Assembly (NCBI GenBank): GCA_965222205.1
Contig: OZ244932.1
Coordinates: 372,001-436,000 of the forward strand
Direction: 5' to 3'
DNA length: 64,000 nt
Origin: RHLJ01 sp965222205
GTDB lineage: Bacteria > Bacteroidota > Rhodothermia > Balneolales > Balneolaceae
Part shown: positions 26,652 through 35,806 of the stretch, one piece after another
How positions within the stretch are numbered: the first letter of the stretch is position 1
Layout of the letters: every line of letters starts with the position of its first letter
Made by a program: the position numbers and the translations under genes
The notes under the pieces: generated by a model
Databases searched by the model: none
The model's input: the letters and a program-made list of their open reading frames with translations, nothing else
What the model was told of the DNA's origin: nothing

Positions 26652-27260
26652 TTACGAGTTAGCCTCATCAATAGCTTTAACCAGTTCCGGATTATCTTTA
26701 TTATGACTTTTAATATGCTCTCTTATTTCTGAAGTACGATTCTGATTCATTCGAAAACACCCAAACCATTCTGTTACCTTTATCTCAAACCCGATAATCC
26801 TTTTCAGGTAATCCTGAAGTCCTTTCTCCGGGTAATTTTTTAAATCCATAGATTTTGGCTGGTCCTTTTCAAGGGTATCAGTCAAGGTATGCATGAAGGT
26901 TCTTAGTTCTTCATCAGATAATACATTCAATTCTCCCCGGGCATGAACCAGCTGATAATTCCAGGTAGGGAGTATGCTCATTTCTTCAGGGTCTTTAGCA
27001 TAAGATGAGATATACCCATGAGCGCCCTGAAATACGACCAGAACCTTGGTGCCTCTTTCGAAATACTTGGTATGTTTGTTAGCTCTGGCTAAATGCCCGT
27101 AAAGAAAATAATCTTCACCCTTTTTCCTGATTAGTAAAGGAGTATGAGAAGCAAACGGATAAGAATCCGAAGACGAAATTATGGTAGCAAAGCTATTCTT
27201 TTTTACGAACTCTTCGATGGAATTCAGATCTTCAATTTTGAAATGACTAGGTGCGTACAT
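26652..27260 (-). CDS. PaiB-like FMN-binding negative regulator/flavin reductase-fold protein
   Basis: A 202-aa protein of PaiB-type length and pattern. It starts MYAPSHFKIED and has SHTPLLIR, GHLARANKH, FQGAHGYISS and WNYQLVHARG, all typical of the family. Members have a split-barrel FMN-binding fold. Some act in polyamine acetylation and sporulation control in Bacillus, but their role elsewhere is unclear. It lies about 250 bp downstream of a broken agmatinase gene, a possible but unproven polyamine link. Confidence 0.9.
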   Translation of the reverse strand: MYAPSHFKIEDLNSIEEFVKKNSFATIISSSDSYPFASHTPLLIRKKGEDYFLYGHLARANKHTKYFERGTKVLVVFQGAHGYISSYAKDPEEMSILPTWNYQLVHARGELNVLSDEELRTFMHTLTDTLEKDQPKSMDLKNYPEKGLQDYLKRIIGFEIKVTEWFGCFRMNQNRTSEIREHIKSHNKDNPELVKAIDEANS

Positions 27261-27513
27261 TTACTCTTGGGTTTATTTGAATTCGAATTTATAGAAATCT
27301 TTTATGCGATGATCCGATTTTTTATATAAAATCATCCGATCAACACTTCCTGCTTCATCCGGAGTGGAAAAAGGTTTGTAGGCATTCACTTGACTTCCGA
27401 TACCGAATATGAATGCGAGTGTTATCTACAATGTTTCTGGATCATTTATTCGGAGGAATATACTGGGCAGCAACCGGAAAGGGGCTTAAGAAACAGAATT
27501 CATTCAGTTTCGC

Positions 27514-28291
27514 TTAAATCATTTTTGAAAGTATTTCTTTCATCATCTTAGCTGCAAGAAAGGCAGTCATTTCGTGGGTATCTTTGGTAGGATTATATTC
27601 AACTATATCAGCACCAATAACTTCGCAATCAATTTGCTGAATAAGCTTTATTACTTGTCTTGAACTTAAACCACCCGGTTCATGATGAGAAACCCCTGGT
27701 GCGTAAGCGGGATCGAAAGCATCCATGTCGAGGGAGATATATAGCGGGTTATTGAATGTAGAAATGTTTTTGAAGTCTAAATCTTTCATTTCATGTATTT
27801 CTACATTGAAACGTTCAGCTTGCTCTTTTTGATGAGGATTTAAAGTTCGAATTCCAACCTGCACTAGTTTTTCAGCAAGATTTGCTTCCATAATTCGTGC
27901 AAAAGGACAGGCGTGTGAATACGTGTCTCCTTCATATTCATGATATAAATCAGTATGAGCATCAATGTGAAGGATATCTATTTTAGAGTAAACAGCACCT
28001 AATGCTTTTAAAATGGGAAAGGTTATGGAGTGATCCCCTCCCAGAGTAAATATTTTTGAATATTCTCTGAGGTGATCCCGGGTGATATCTTCAATTTCAA
28101 AGTAGCTGTTGATTTCAAAATCTCCCTTTTCAATAACTTCCGAATTTTTTTACAGAGATAACATCTTCTGAATAGAGATTCATTGAGTCACTGTATAAAG
28201 CTTTACGTATTAAGGGAGGTGCTAAACGAGGCCCTTTTTGATAGGAAGACTTTTCATCAAACTTAATTCCCTGAACAGCAATACTTTTCAT
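27514..28291 (-). pseudogene. speB: Agmatinase/arginase family, single-base frameshift
   Basis: A 778-bp gene read from the ATG at 28291. The first about 46 codons (MKSIAVQGIKFDEK, PRLAPPLIRKAL) are in one frame. The rest is in another and carries the full metal site: GGDHS (28027-28041), DAHTD (27949-27963) and DMDAFDPA, with GTGxH-like SHHEPGGLS. The switch lies at seven Ts (28145-28151 on the plus strand). Removing one T restores a 258-aa reading frame through SVKNSEVIEKGDF. The family hydrolyses agmatine to putrescine and urea. The cause may be a sequencing error, a true mutation, or slippage on the A7 run of the mRNA. Confidence 0.85.
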
Positions 28292-28412
28292 TATAACTCC
28301 TAAAACTCATTTTATAAACAATCCTATATTTCAGCACAAAGAGATATTCTCCGGAATACCTGCATTTTCTATAAACACTAAATACCTTTAATCAATTAAT
28401 AGATTAAGTAAC

Positions 28413-28802
28413 TTACTTTTTTCTAAGCAATAGTATTTTATAAGTGATGAATCCACCTATGAAAACACTGAAGTCAATAAACATTCGATTGATCATCCTT
28501 GCAATGCTGAAGTTCGGGTTGGAAAAGAAGGCAATGTTATCCATTATCAGAAGAGTACCTGTTACAAAAAGCAGAATTCTAAGTTGTCGCTGTTTGCTTA
28601 TGATTACAGTTAGGATGCCGGTCGTCAAACCTGATGCAATACTCATGAGATAATTCATATTAGTTGATGATGTAAGTTCATACAGCCCAAGCCAGTACCC
28701 AGTCCGGACAAATCCCTCCACAAAAATATAAGCCCCAAGTACTCCAACCAGAAAGCCAAGCCCCATTCTGGATTTGTTCTTCGCTTCTTCTGCACTATTC
28801 AA
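28413..28802 (-). CDS. Small four-helix membrane protein, unknown function
   Basis: Up to 129 aa if it starts at the TTG at 28802; an ATG at 28766 gives 117 aa and keeps all membrane segments. Four hydrophobic stretches are visible: LGFLVGVLGAYIFVEGFV, LMSIASGLTTGILTVII, ILLFVTGTLLIMDNIAFF and FSVFIGGFITYKILLL. No family was recognised. It is a lone gene between the broken agmatinase and the divergent TetR operon. Confidence 0.7.
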   Translation of the reverse strand: MNSAEEAKNKSRMGLGFLVGVLGAYIFVEGFVRTGYWLGLYELTSSTNMNYLMSIASGLTTGILTVIISKQRQLRILLFVTGTLLIMDNIAFFSNPNFSIARMINRMFIDFSVFIGGFITYKILLLRKK

Positions 28803-28980
28803 GTTCGACTCCTGTTTCGATTAGCTTTTTCATATCTGCCACTAGCAATCAATTTCAGTCCAGCGTAGTTCCAATTATAGAGATAAGAGGAGGCGCGGAG
28901 TTTCCTTTCATCCAGTTTAATTGGATTAATTTATCTCACACACTCATTGGGCTTTTAAAATTAATCCTTTTTTAAGTTGT

Positions 28981-29020
28981 CAACCATTAAGTTCAACCAA
29001 ATGGTTGAATCATTCGGTTG
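28981..29020. promoter_or_regulatory. Four-half-site symmetric operator upstream of TetR operon
   Basis: CAACC occurs at 28981-28985 and 28994-28998, and its inverse GGTTG at 29003-29007 and 29016-29020. The spacing is exactly symmetric (8, 4 and 8 bases between sites), so the whole 40 bp is a palindrome of half-sites. The inner pair extends to TTCAACC/GGTTGAA. It ends 37 bp before the TetR start codon. TetR proteins usually autoregulate through such sites; the layout suggests two dimers binding side by side. Confidence 0.8.
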
Positions 29021-29057
29021 AATTACCTATTATTACGCTGAATTAAAAATCAAAAAG

Positions 29058-29672
29058 ATGCCAGTAGAGAAAGAAACCGAAGAAAAGATTTTTGAAGCAG
29101 CCCGAAAGGTGTTTCAAAAAAGAGGGTACGAAGGAGCCAGAATGCAAGAGATTGCAGATGAAGCCAAAATCAATAAATCGATGCTCCACTATTACTACAG
29201 GAATAAGGACAATCTCTTTTTCGAAGTATTTCAGGCCGGGGTAAGAAAAATCTTTCCTCAGGTTTTTGAAATTCTGAACAGGGATATTTCACTCAAAGAA
29301 AAAACAACACTCGTTGTAGAATTTTATCACACAGCTTTTAAAGAAAATCCACAGCTGCCTTCTTTTGTGATTTTCGAGATGAACCAGAACCCCGAGAGAT
29401 TCAAAGCTTTTATGGCTGCCCAAAGTATAGAAATCCCGGAGACTTTTTTTAATCAGGTGGAAAGAGAAGTAGAGGGGGGCAATATCAAACCCATCAATCC
29501 TAAACAGTTTCTGATGAATATAATAAGCATGTGCATGATGCCAATGGTAGCCAGGAATATGGTGCAAAGCCTGTTCAAAATGGATAATGAACAATACGAG
29601 GATTTTCTTGATGAGCGACGGGAGATAATTACAAATCTCATTTTCAATGGACATCAGGTTAGGGAGGAATAA
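29058..29672 (+). CDS. TetR/AcrR family transcriptional regulator
   Basis: A 204-aa regulator. The N-terminal helix-turn-helix spans about residues 10-55 (VFQKRGYEGARMQEIADEA, then SMLHYYYRNKDNLF). The C-terminal ligand domain is mostly helical. It is the first gene of a six-gene efflux cluster: its stop is 2 bp before the TolC-like gene. The symmetric operator 37 bp upstream suggests it represses itself and the pump until a ligand binds. Confidence 0.93.
   Translation: MPVEKETEEKIFEAARKVFQKRGYEGARMQEIADEAKINKSMLHYYYRNKDNLFFEVFQAGVRKIFPQVFEILNRDISLKEKTTLVVEFYHTAFKENPQLPSFVIFEMNQNPERFKAFMAAQSIEIPETFFNQVEREVEGGNIKPINPKQFLMNIISMCMMPMVARNMVQSLFKMDNEQYEDFLDERREIITNLIFNGHQVREE
29661..29668 (+). 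promoter_or_regulatory. Strong Shine-Dalgarno for the TolC-like gene
   Basis: AGGGAGGA lies 6 bases before the ATG at 29675 and inside the end of the TetR gene. Such a clear ribosome-binding site is uncommon in this window and fixes the start of the TolC-like gene. Confidence 0.7.
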
Positions 29673-29674
29673 CT

Positions 29675-30946
29675 ATGAAAAAAATGATACTCATTCCAAT
29701 CATACTTTTATCCTGTCAGTTAGTATCTGCTCAGGAGAAAATCACTTTGGAATATTGCTATGAGCGAATTGAAACAGAATTTCCAGTAGCTCAAAAAGCA
29801 GAAATTCAGCGAAAGATTACTGAATTGAATATCCTTCTGAAGCAAACCGGGTTATATCCCGAGATGAAAATAAACGGAAGTGTCTCGTATCAGTCTGAAA
29901 CTACAGACCCTTCGTTTGCAGGTCCGGCGGCTCCTGAGTTCAGTAAAGATCATTACAATATCTCACTCGATATTATGCAGCCTGTTTTTGATGCGGGAAG
30001 AACTAAGAAGTTGAAAGAAGTTGAGCAGGTTTCCGGAGAGGCTGCCCAAGCTGGTATTCAGGTAGAATTATGGAAAGTCCGAAAACAAATCGATCAGGTG
30101 TATTTCGGAATTCTGCTGATGGCTAAGCAGCTTGAGTCAGCAGAATTGTTTGTGAAAGATCTTGAAGAGCAACTGTTGGTAGTTACAGCAAGAGTTGAAA
30201 ATGGAATACTCCTGCCCAGCAACAAACGAGTGATACAAGCGGAGATACTTAAACTGAAACAACAGCAGCTTCAAATTGAGTCAAATATCAGATCGGGTTA
30301 TGAGGTGCTTTCTGAACTGATCGGGGAAGAAATATCTGTGAATCAACCACTTGATCTGCCCGAGAAATACATTGATTCGTTCGAAACTGAGAAAGGAATC
30401 AGCAGGCCTGAGTTAAAAGTCTTCGATCATAAAAAGAATACACTCGATGCTCGATCAGAGCTTATTAGTTCAGATAAACTCCCGGTTGTTTCGGCTTTTG
30501 CAAAAGGAGCGTATGGTCGGCCCGGTTTTGATGCTTTTAATGATGATCTCCATCTTTACTGGATGGTTGGTTTGCGTGCACAGTGGAGTTTCAGGAACTG
30601 GAGAAATTCGGAAAAGAAAACTCAAATTATACAGCTGGAGCAAGACAAGATTGGGGCAGATCAGGATGCTTTTACCCGGCAGGTGAATGCGGTTCTGGTA
30701 CAAATTGAGTCTAATATTGAAGCACTAAATCAGCAGATAACACTGGATAAGGAATTGCTGGAGCTTAGGAAGGAAATCGTAGAGGAGAAAAAAAGCCAGC
30801 TCAATCAGGGGGTAATTACTTCCACAGAATATGTAACAGAGCTGAACGCACAGAACAGAACTCAGCTGAATCTTGAAATTCACAAAGTGCAGCTCATTCA
30901 GGCCAAATACGAATATCTAACACAAAAAGGAATCTCATGGAATTAA
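29675..30946 (+). CDS. TolC-family outer-membrane efflux protein
   Basis: A 423-aa protein with a signal peptide (MKKMILIPIILLSCQLVSAQ). Its length, the long coiled-coil helices (about residues 125-210 and 315-415) and the repeated domain plan fit TolC-type outer-membrane channels. It overlaps the adaptor gene by 10 bp. With the downstream HlyD-type adaptor and ABC genes it completes a three-layer exporter from cytosol to medium. Confidence 0.88.
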   Translation: MKKMILIPIILLSCQLVSAQEKITLEYCYERIETEFPVAQKAEIQRKITELNILLKQTGLYPEMKINGSVSYQSETTDPSFAGPAAPEFSKDHYNISLDIMQPVFDAGRTKKLKEVEQVSGEAAQAGIQVELWKVRKQIDQVYFGILLMAKQLESAELFVKDLEEQLLVVTARVENGILLPSNKRVIQAEILKLKQQQLQIESNIRSGYEVLSELIGEEISVNQPLDLPEKYIDSFETEKGISRPELKVFDHKKNTLDARSELISSDKLPVVSAFAKGAYGRPGFDAFNDDLHLYWMVGLRAQWSFRNWRNSEKKTQIIQLEQDKIGADQDAFTRQVNAVLVQIESNIEALNQQITLDKELLELRKEIVEEKKSQLNQGVITSTEYVTELNAQNRTQLNLEIHKVQLIQAKYEYLTQKGISWN

Positions 30947-31821
30947 AAACATCTGGATTAGTATTGTTGATTGCCGGATTATTATTGGCTTGCAATCAAA
31001 ACCAGTTATCTGATGCCTACGGACAGTTTGAAGCTGTAGAAACCATCATTTCATCTGAATTATCAGGAAAGCTGCTTCAGTTTGAGGTAGAGGAAGGAAT
31101 AACTTTGGAAGCTAACACGAGGGTAGGCATCATTGATACGGTTATGCTGAGGCTTCAGAAAGAAGAACTACTGGCAGGCATTGCATCAGTAAAAAGCAGA
31201 ATTGCAAATCTCACTGCACAAGCTGAAGTATACAAGGAACAACTCGCTACCGCCGAAAAGGGTTTCGAAAGGCTGATCAATTTAAAAAACGATAACGCGG
31301 CAACTCAGCAGCAAATTGATAATGCTGAGGGGCAGATTAATACCCTGAAGAAGCAAATTAATGCTGTTCAGGTGCAGAAACAATCGGTGCTAACAGAAAT
31401 TGAAACTCTAAAAATCAAAATAGCTCAGGTCGAAGAGCAGATAGATAAGGCAATTATTATCAACCCGGTGAGGGGGACAGTTTTAGCCACCTTTGTTGAG
31501 CCTCATGAATTAGCAATGTCGGGCAAGCCATTGTACCAAATCGCCAACACCAAAGAATTGATTCTCAGAGTTTATGTTTCCGGCGCTCAGCTTCCTGATG
31601 TTAAGCTCAATCAACAGGTAGAGGTATTAATTGATAAAGATGAAGACAGTAATCAATCGCTGAGTGGTACGGTTAGTTGGATTTCATCTGAAGCTGAATT
31701 CACTCCCAAACTCATTCAAACCAAAGAAGAGCGTGTTACCCAGATGTACGCGGTAAAAGTACGGGTTCCGAATAAGGAAGGAATCATAAAGATAGGAATG
31801 CCCGGAGAGGTGAATTTCTAA
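30937..31821 (+). CDS. HlyD-family periplasmic adaptor lipoprotein
   Basis: A 294-aa adaptor with a lipoprotein-type start (VLLIAGLLLACNQNQ, cysteine near residue 19). A biotinyl-lipoyl-like half motif follows (ELSGKLLQFEVEEGITLEAN), then a coiled-coil hairpin at about residues 80-170. The second lipoyl half is in INPVRGTVLATFVEPHE, before a beta-barrel domain. It resembles YbhG/YhiI-type adaptors that pair with ABC-2 exporters. It overlaps the TolC-like gene and abuts the first ATPase gene. Confidence 0.9.
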   Translation: MELKTSGLVLLIAGLLLACNQNQLSDAYGQFEAVETIISSELSGKLLQFEVEEGITLEANTRVGIIDTVMLRLQKEELLAGIASVKSRIANLTAQAEVYKEQLATAEKGFERLINLKNDNAATQQQIDNAEGQINTLKKQINAVQVQKQSVLTEIETLKIKIAQVEEQIDKAIIINPVRGTVLATFVEPHELAMSGKPLYQIANTKELILRVYVSGAQLPDVKLNQQVEVLIDKDEDSNQSLSGTVSWISSEAEFTPKLIQTKEERVTQMYAVKVRVPNKEGIIKIGMPGEVNF

Positions 31822-32748
31822 GTGAATCCGGTTGTACAAATATCCCGCCTTTCTAAGGAATTCGGAAAAGTAGAAGCCTTGAAAGATATTTCACTAGAGA
31901 TCTTTGAGAATGAGCTTTTTGGATTTATTGGTCCCGATGGAGCTGGTAAAACTACTTTATTCCGAATATTAACAACGTTATTGATGCCCGAGACAGGTTC
32001 AGCACGCGTTTTGGGTATGGATGTTGTTTCTGATTACAAAAGAATAAGACCTTTATTAGGCTATATGCCGGGTACGTTTTCTCTTTATCAGGATTTAAGT
32101 GTGGAAGAGAATATGAAGTTTTTTGCGTCGGTTTTCGGGACTACAATCGAGGAAAATTATGATCTGGTGAAACCAATCTACAGTCAATTGGAGCCCTTTA
32201 AAGATCGGTACGCTGGGAATTTATCAGGTGGGATGAAGCAGAAACTGGCCTTGAGTTGTGCGCTTATTCATAAACCCAAATTACTGATCCTGGACGAACC
32301 CACAACCGGTGTAGATGCTGTTTCCAGAAAAGAGTTTTGGGAAATGCTTCACGTGCTAAAAGGGGAAGGTATTTCCATTATTGCGTCAACACCGTATATG
32401 GATGAGGCGAATCAATGTGATCGTATAGCGTTGATTGATAAAGGGGTGATTCTCAATATTAATACACCGGAGAAAGTAACATCAGGGTTTGAAAAACCAC
32501 TGTATGGATTTAAACATCCCAATAAATACGAACTGATACATCGCCTTCGTGAATTCGAGTATTCCGATTCCGTTCATCCATTTGGAGAGTTTGTACACTA
32601 TACCGATCAACGCGGAGAAATTGATACCGGCGAATTAAAGAAGTACCTGGATGATAAAGGGTTAAGCGAACCAATCATCAAACGAATAGACCCTGATATA
32701 GAAGACGTGTTTATGAGTTTGATGAAACCGGAGGAAGTGAATGTCTGA
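31822..32748 (+). CDS. ABC transporter ATP-binding protein (first of two)
   Basis: A 308-aa ATPase starting at GTG 31822, directly after the adaptor stop; no suitable ATG exists upstream of Walker A. Walker A is GPDGAGKTT near residue 37, the signature is LSGGMKQKLAL, and Walker B is LLILDEPTTGVD. The A-loop/D-loop region is complete. The C-terminal 80 residues are an ABC-2-type extension. It overlaps the second ATPase by 8 bp. The YbhF exporter of E. coli has two such ATPases fused in one chain; here they are separate genes. Confidence 0.9.
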   Translation: MNPVVQISRLSKEFGKVEALKDISLEIFENELFGFIGPDGAGKTTLFRILTTLLMPETGSARVLGMDVVSDYKRIRPLLGYMPGTFSLYQDLSVEENMKFFASVFGTTIEENYDLVKPIYSQLEPFKDRYAGNLSGGMKQKLALSCALIHKPKLLILDEPTTGVDAVSRKEFWEMLHVLKGEGISIIASTPYMDEANQCDRIALIDKGVILNINTPEKVTSGFEKPLYGFKHPNKYELIHRLREFEYSDSVHPFGEFVHYTDQRGEIDTGELKKYLDDKGLSEPIIKRIDPDIEDVFMSLMKPEEVNV

Positions 32749-33484
32749 GTTTGCCATCCAAACCGAAGGGCTTACACGAACATTTGGAGACTTTACAGCC
32801 GTAGACAGGATAACCTTTGATGTTAAACGGGGAGAAATTTTTGGCTTTCTGGGAGCGAACGGTGCAGGCAAAACCACTGCTATGAAAATGCTTACCGGCT
32901 TACTGACTCCATCTTCCGGTAACGCGAAGGTATCAGGGATGGATGTTTACAAAGAAGCCGAGGGGATAAAGCGGAATATCGGATACATGAGTCAGAAATT
33001 CTCTCTCTACGACGATCTTACACCCGAAGAGAATATAGAATTTTACGGAGGGGTTTACGGGCTGAGAGGTCAGGAACTAAAACAGAAAAAAGAAGAACTA
33101 ATCCACTCGGTGGGATTAGAGAAGTTTCGCAAGAAATTCGTTCGCTCATTACCGTTGGGTTGGAAACAAAAACTGGCTTTCGCTATTTCCATCATTCATA
33201 ATCCTAAAATCGTATTCCTGGATGAGCCGACAGGTGGTGTTGATCCGGTTACCAGGCGGCAGTTTTGGGAAAGGATTTACGAAGTTTCGAATCAGGGAAT
33301 CACAGTATTTGTAACTACGCATTATATGGATGAAGCTGAATACTGCGATCGGGTTTCTATTATGGTTGATGGAAGAATTGACGCTATGGATTCTCCTGAT
33401 GAACTTAAACGAGCTTTCAAAGCCAGCTCCATAGAAGAGGTATTTATACAACTGGCGCGTTCAGCAGAAAGGGGAGGGGGATGA
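32741..33484 (+). CDS. ABC transporter ATP-binding protein (second of two)
   Basis: A 247-aa ATPase. Walker A is GANGAGKTT near residue 38 and Walker B is IVFLDEPTGGVD. The signature helix reads RSLPLGWKQKLAFA, where the usual LSGG is LPLG, so this half has an altered signature loop. That hints at an asymmetric ATPase pair with the preceding gene. It overlaps both neighbours (8 bp before, 4 bp after). Confidence 0.88.
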   Translation: MSEFAIQTEGLTRTFGDFTAVDRITFDVKRGEIFGFLGANGAGKTTAMKMLTGLLTPSSGNAKVSGMDVYKEAEGIKRNIGYMSQKFSLYDDLTPEENIEFYGGVYGLRGQELKQKKEELIHSVGLEKFRKKFVRSLPLGWKQKLAFAISIIHNPKIVFLDEPTGGVDPVTRRQFWERIYEVSNQGITVFVTTHYMDEAEYCDRVSIMVDGRIDAMDSPDELKRAFKASSIEEVFIQLARSAERGGG

Positions 33485-34590
33485 ATTCATTTAAAGGATT
33501 TGTAGTCAAAGAATTCAAACAGATTTTCCGGGATAAACGCACACTTGTTGTGTTATTCGGTATGCCGGTGATTATGTTGATTTTGTTTGGCTTCGCGCTC
33601 AGGAATGAAGTGAATAACGCTAAAATAGCGGTTCTTGACCTTTCTAAAGATGAAGTCACCAGAGAGCTTATACAAAAGCTGGCATCATCTGAAGCCTTTG
33701 AGTTAAATGCTTATTTACACAATTACGGTGAAGTAGAGGAGGTTTTCAAATCCGATGAGATTAAGGAGGTAGTTGTATTCGAGAAAGGATTTGCACAAAA
33801 ATTAATGCGCGAAGGAATAGCGAATGTTCAGGTTATCACCGATGCTACAGATCCAAATCTGGCTAATATAGTCCAGTCGTATACCGGAGCAATAATCAGG
33901 GATTATACGCAAGAATTGAATTACCAGGGAACCACTATACAACAAGGAATTCAGCCCGAAATTAAGATGATGTACAATCCCGAACTTAAGAGTGTGAACC
34001 TGTTCGTACCTGGATTAATAGCTGTAATCCTGATGTTGGTTTCCGCACTTATGACTTCGATCTCTATCACAAGAGAAAAAGAAATGGGCAATATGGAAAT
34101 ATTACTTGTTTCGCCACTCAAACCCATTCATATAATCATCGGAAAGGTGCTTCCCTACCTGGTACTGTCTGTGATAAATGTTATTACCATTCTTGTGTTG
34201 GCGCACTACATTTTTGGAGTTCCATTTCAGGGGAGTTATGGTCTCTTTTTTGCAGAATCGATTCTTTTCATCCTTACCGCGTTAGCCTTGGGAGTATTCA
34301 TCTCATCTGTGGCGAATAACCAACAAACCGCTATGATGATATCCCTTGCAGGACTTTTGCTCCCAACGGTGTTGCTTTCCGGCTTCATCTTTCCAGTTGA
34401 AAGTATGCCGGTCCCACTACAAATGGTGAGCCACGCTATTCCTGCCAAATGGTTCTTAATAGTAGTGAGAAGTATAATGCTAAAGGGATCAGGCATTGAA
34501 TTTCTTTGGATGGAAACACTGATTCTTGTTGGCATTGCAATGTTCTTTATGATACTTAGCATGAAAAAGTTCAATGTGAGGCTGCAATGA
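33481..34590 (+). CDS. ABC-2 type permease (first of two)
   Basis: A 369-aa YbhS/YbhR-like permease. One N-terminal membrane helix (VLFGMPVIMLILFGFAL), a soluble outer domain at about residues 45-165, and five C-terminal membrane helices are visible, with the conserved TSISITREKEMGNMEILLVSP. It joins the two ATPases and the second permease to form the membrane part of the exporter. It overlaps its neighbours by 4 bp on each side. Confidence 0.9.
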   Translation: MNSFKGFVVKEFKQIFRDKRTLVVLFGMPVIMLILFGFALRNEVNNAKIAVLDLSKDEVTRELIQKLASSEAFELNAYLHNYGEVEEVFKSDEIKEVVVFEKGFAQKLMREGIANVQVITDATDPNLANIVQSYTGAIIRDYTQELNYQGTTIQQGIQPEIKMMYNPELKSVNLFVPGLIAVILMLVSALMTSISITREKEMGNMEILLVSPLKPIHIIIGKVLPYLVLSVINVITILVLAHYIFGVPFQGSYGLFFAESILFILTALALGVFISSVANNQQTAMMISLAGLLLPTVLLSGFIFPVESMPVPLQMVSHAIPAKWFLIVVRSIMLKGSGIEFLWMETLILVGIAMFFMILSMKKFNVRLQ

Positions 34591-35717
34591 GTACGATTCG
34601 ATTTTTACTTAGAAAAGAGTTTCTACAGATTTTCCGAAATAAAGCTATGCTTCCCATCATTTTTGTGATGCCGGTTATTCAACTACTCATCCTTTCTTTT
34701 GCTGCTACCTATGAGTTGAAAGAAGTAAATTTTGCACTGGTGGATATGGACCGAAGTATAACTTCTCAACAGCTCATTACTCAAATGCAGGCTACCGGAT
34801 ATTTCGAACTTCGGGATGAATACACTTCAACCGAACGGGCAATGCAGGAAATGGATAAAGGTTCTGTAAAACTGATTGTGGTAATCCCAAAAGGTTTCAG
34901 TGCCGATCTTAATACCAGCAGCATATCAGAAATACAGTTAATAATTGACGCGGTAGATGGAAGTACAGCCGGGCTCATTCAGTCGTACGCATCCTCTATA
35001 ATTACAGATTTCAGCCAGGAGAAAACCGGGAATACAGTAATTCAAACTGCTTCGGTTGGTGGGACTTCACCACAGGCCATAAATCTGATTCCGGTAAACT
35101 GGTACAACCCCCAACTCGACTACATAACTTATATGGTTCCGGGAATTCTGGTGGTACTGGTATCTATGATCGGGTTGTTTTTGTCGGGCATGAATATCGT
35201 TCGGGAACGAGAAATCGGAACTATTGAGCAGCTCAATGTAACCCCCATAACCAAATCTCAGTTTATGATTGGCAAATTGGTTCCGTTCTGGATTATTGGG
35301 ATGTTCGACTTATTGGTTGGACTGGCACTGGCAAGATTCGGTTTTGACATTCCGTTTCTGGGGAGTCTTTTTACCATATTAGTAATTGCCGGGATTTACC
35401 TGATCCTCATTCAGGCTCTCGGGCTATTTATTTCCACTATTACGGATACTCAGCAACAGGCAATGTTCATTGCATGGTTTATTATGGTCGTTTTCATCCT
35501 GATGGGAGGATTGTTTACTCCAATTGAGAGTATGCCTGCTTGGGCTCAGGACCTTACTTTGGCTAATCCGGTGGCATATTTCATAAAAATAATGCGTATG
35601 GTATTATTAAAAGGAGCAGGGTGGAATGAAGTGATAGGTAAGGTTCTTATTTTGGGAGCAATGGCAATTGGTTTATTGGGGATTTCCATCAATCGCTATA
35701 AGAAAACAGTGAACTAG
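34587..35717 (+). CDS. ABC-2 type permease (second of two)
   Basis: A 376-aa permease with the same plan as the preceding gene. It has an N-terminal helix (LPIIFVMPVIQLLILSFA), an outer domain, and C-terminal helices with GMNIVREREIGTIEQLNVTP. The two permeases probably form a heterodimer, as in YbhSR. It is the last gene of the operon that started with TetR at 29058; the next gene is 89 bp away. The exported substrate is unknown; drugs or envelope molecules are typical for the family. Confidence 0.9.
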   Translation: MSTIRFLLRKEFLQIFRNKAMLPIIFVMPVIQLLILSFAATYELKEVNFALVDMDRSITSQQLITQMQATGYFELRDEYTSTERAMQEMDKGSVKLIVVIPKGFSADLNTSSISEIQLIIDAVDGSTAGLIQSYASSIITDFSQEKTGNTVIQTASVGGTSPQAINLIPVNWYNPQLDYITYMVPGILVVLVSMIGLFLSGMNIVREREIGTIEQLNVTPITKSQFMIGKLVPFWIIGMFDLLVGLALARFGFDIPFLGSLFTILVIAGIYLILIQALGLFISTITDTQQQAMFIAWFIMVVFILMGGLFTPIESMPAWAQDLTLANPVAYFIKIMRMVLLKGAGWNEVIGKVLILGAMAIGLLGISINRYKKTVN

Positions 35718-35806
35718 TTTCGTAATAGTCAATCTACAGTTGTTCCTTTCGTATTTTAAAGCACCTAATAATTTGTTATTGTAGTTTCCTGATAATTCTA
35801 TAGGAT

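Noticed and set aside
27273..27434. Minus-strand frame of about 53 codons ending near DRMILYKKSDHR, between the PaiB-like and agmatinase genes
   Set aside because: It follows an in-frame stop, has no start codon and no recognised family; at most a gene remnant.
28799..28931. Minus-strand frame containing LRASSYLYNWNYAGLKLIAS upstream of the small membrane protein
   Set aside because: The sequence looks protein-like but there is no start codon and it is cut by a stop at its beginning; could be a remnant, not supportable as a gene.
29058..35717. Efflux operon as part of a biosynthetic gene cluster
   Set aside because: No synthase or tailoring gene is adjacent; the layout is a self-contained TetR-controlled exporter.
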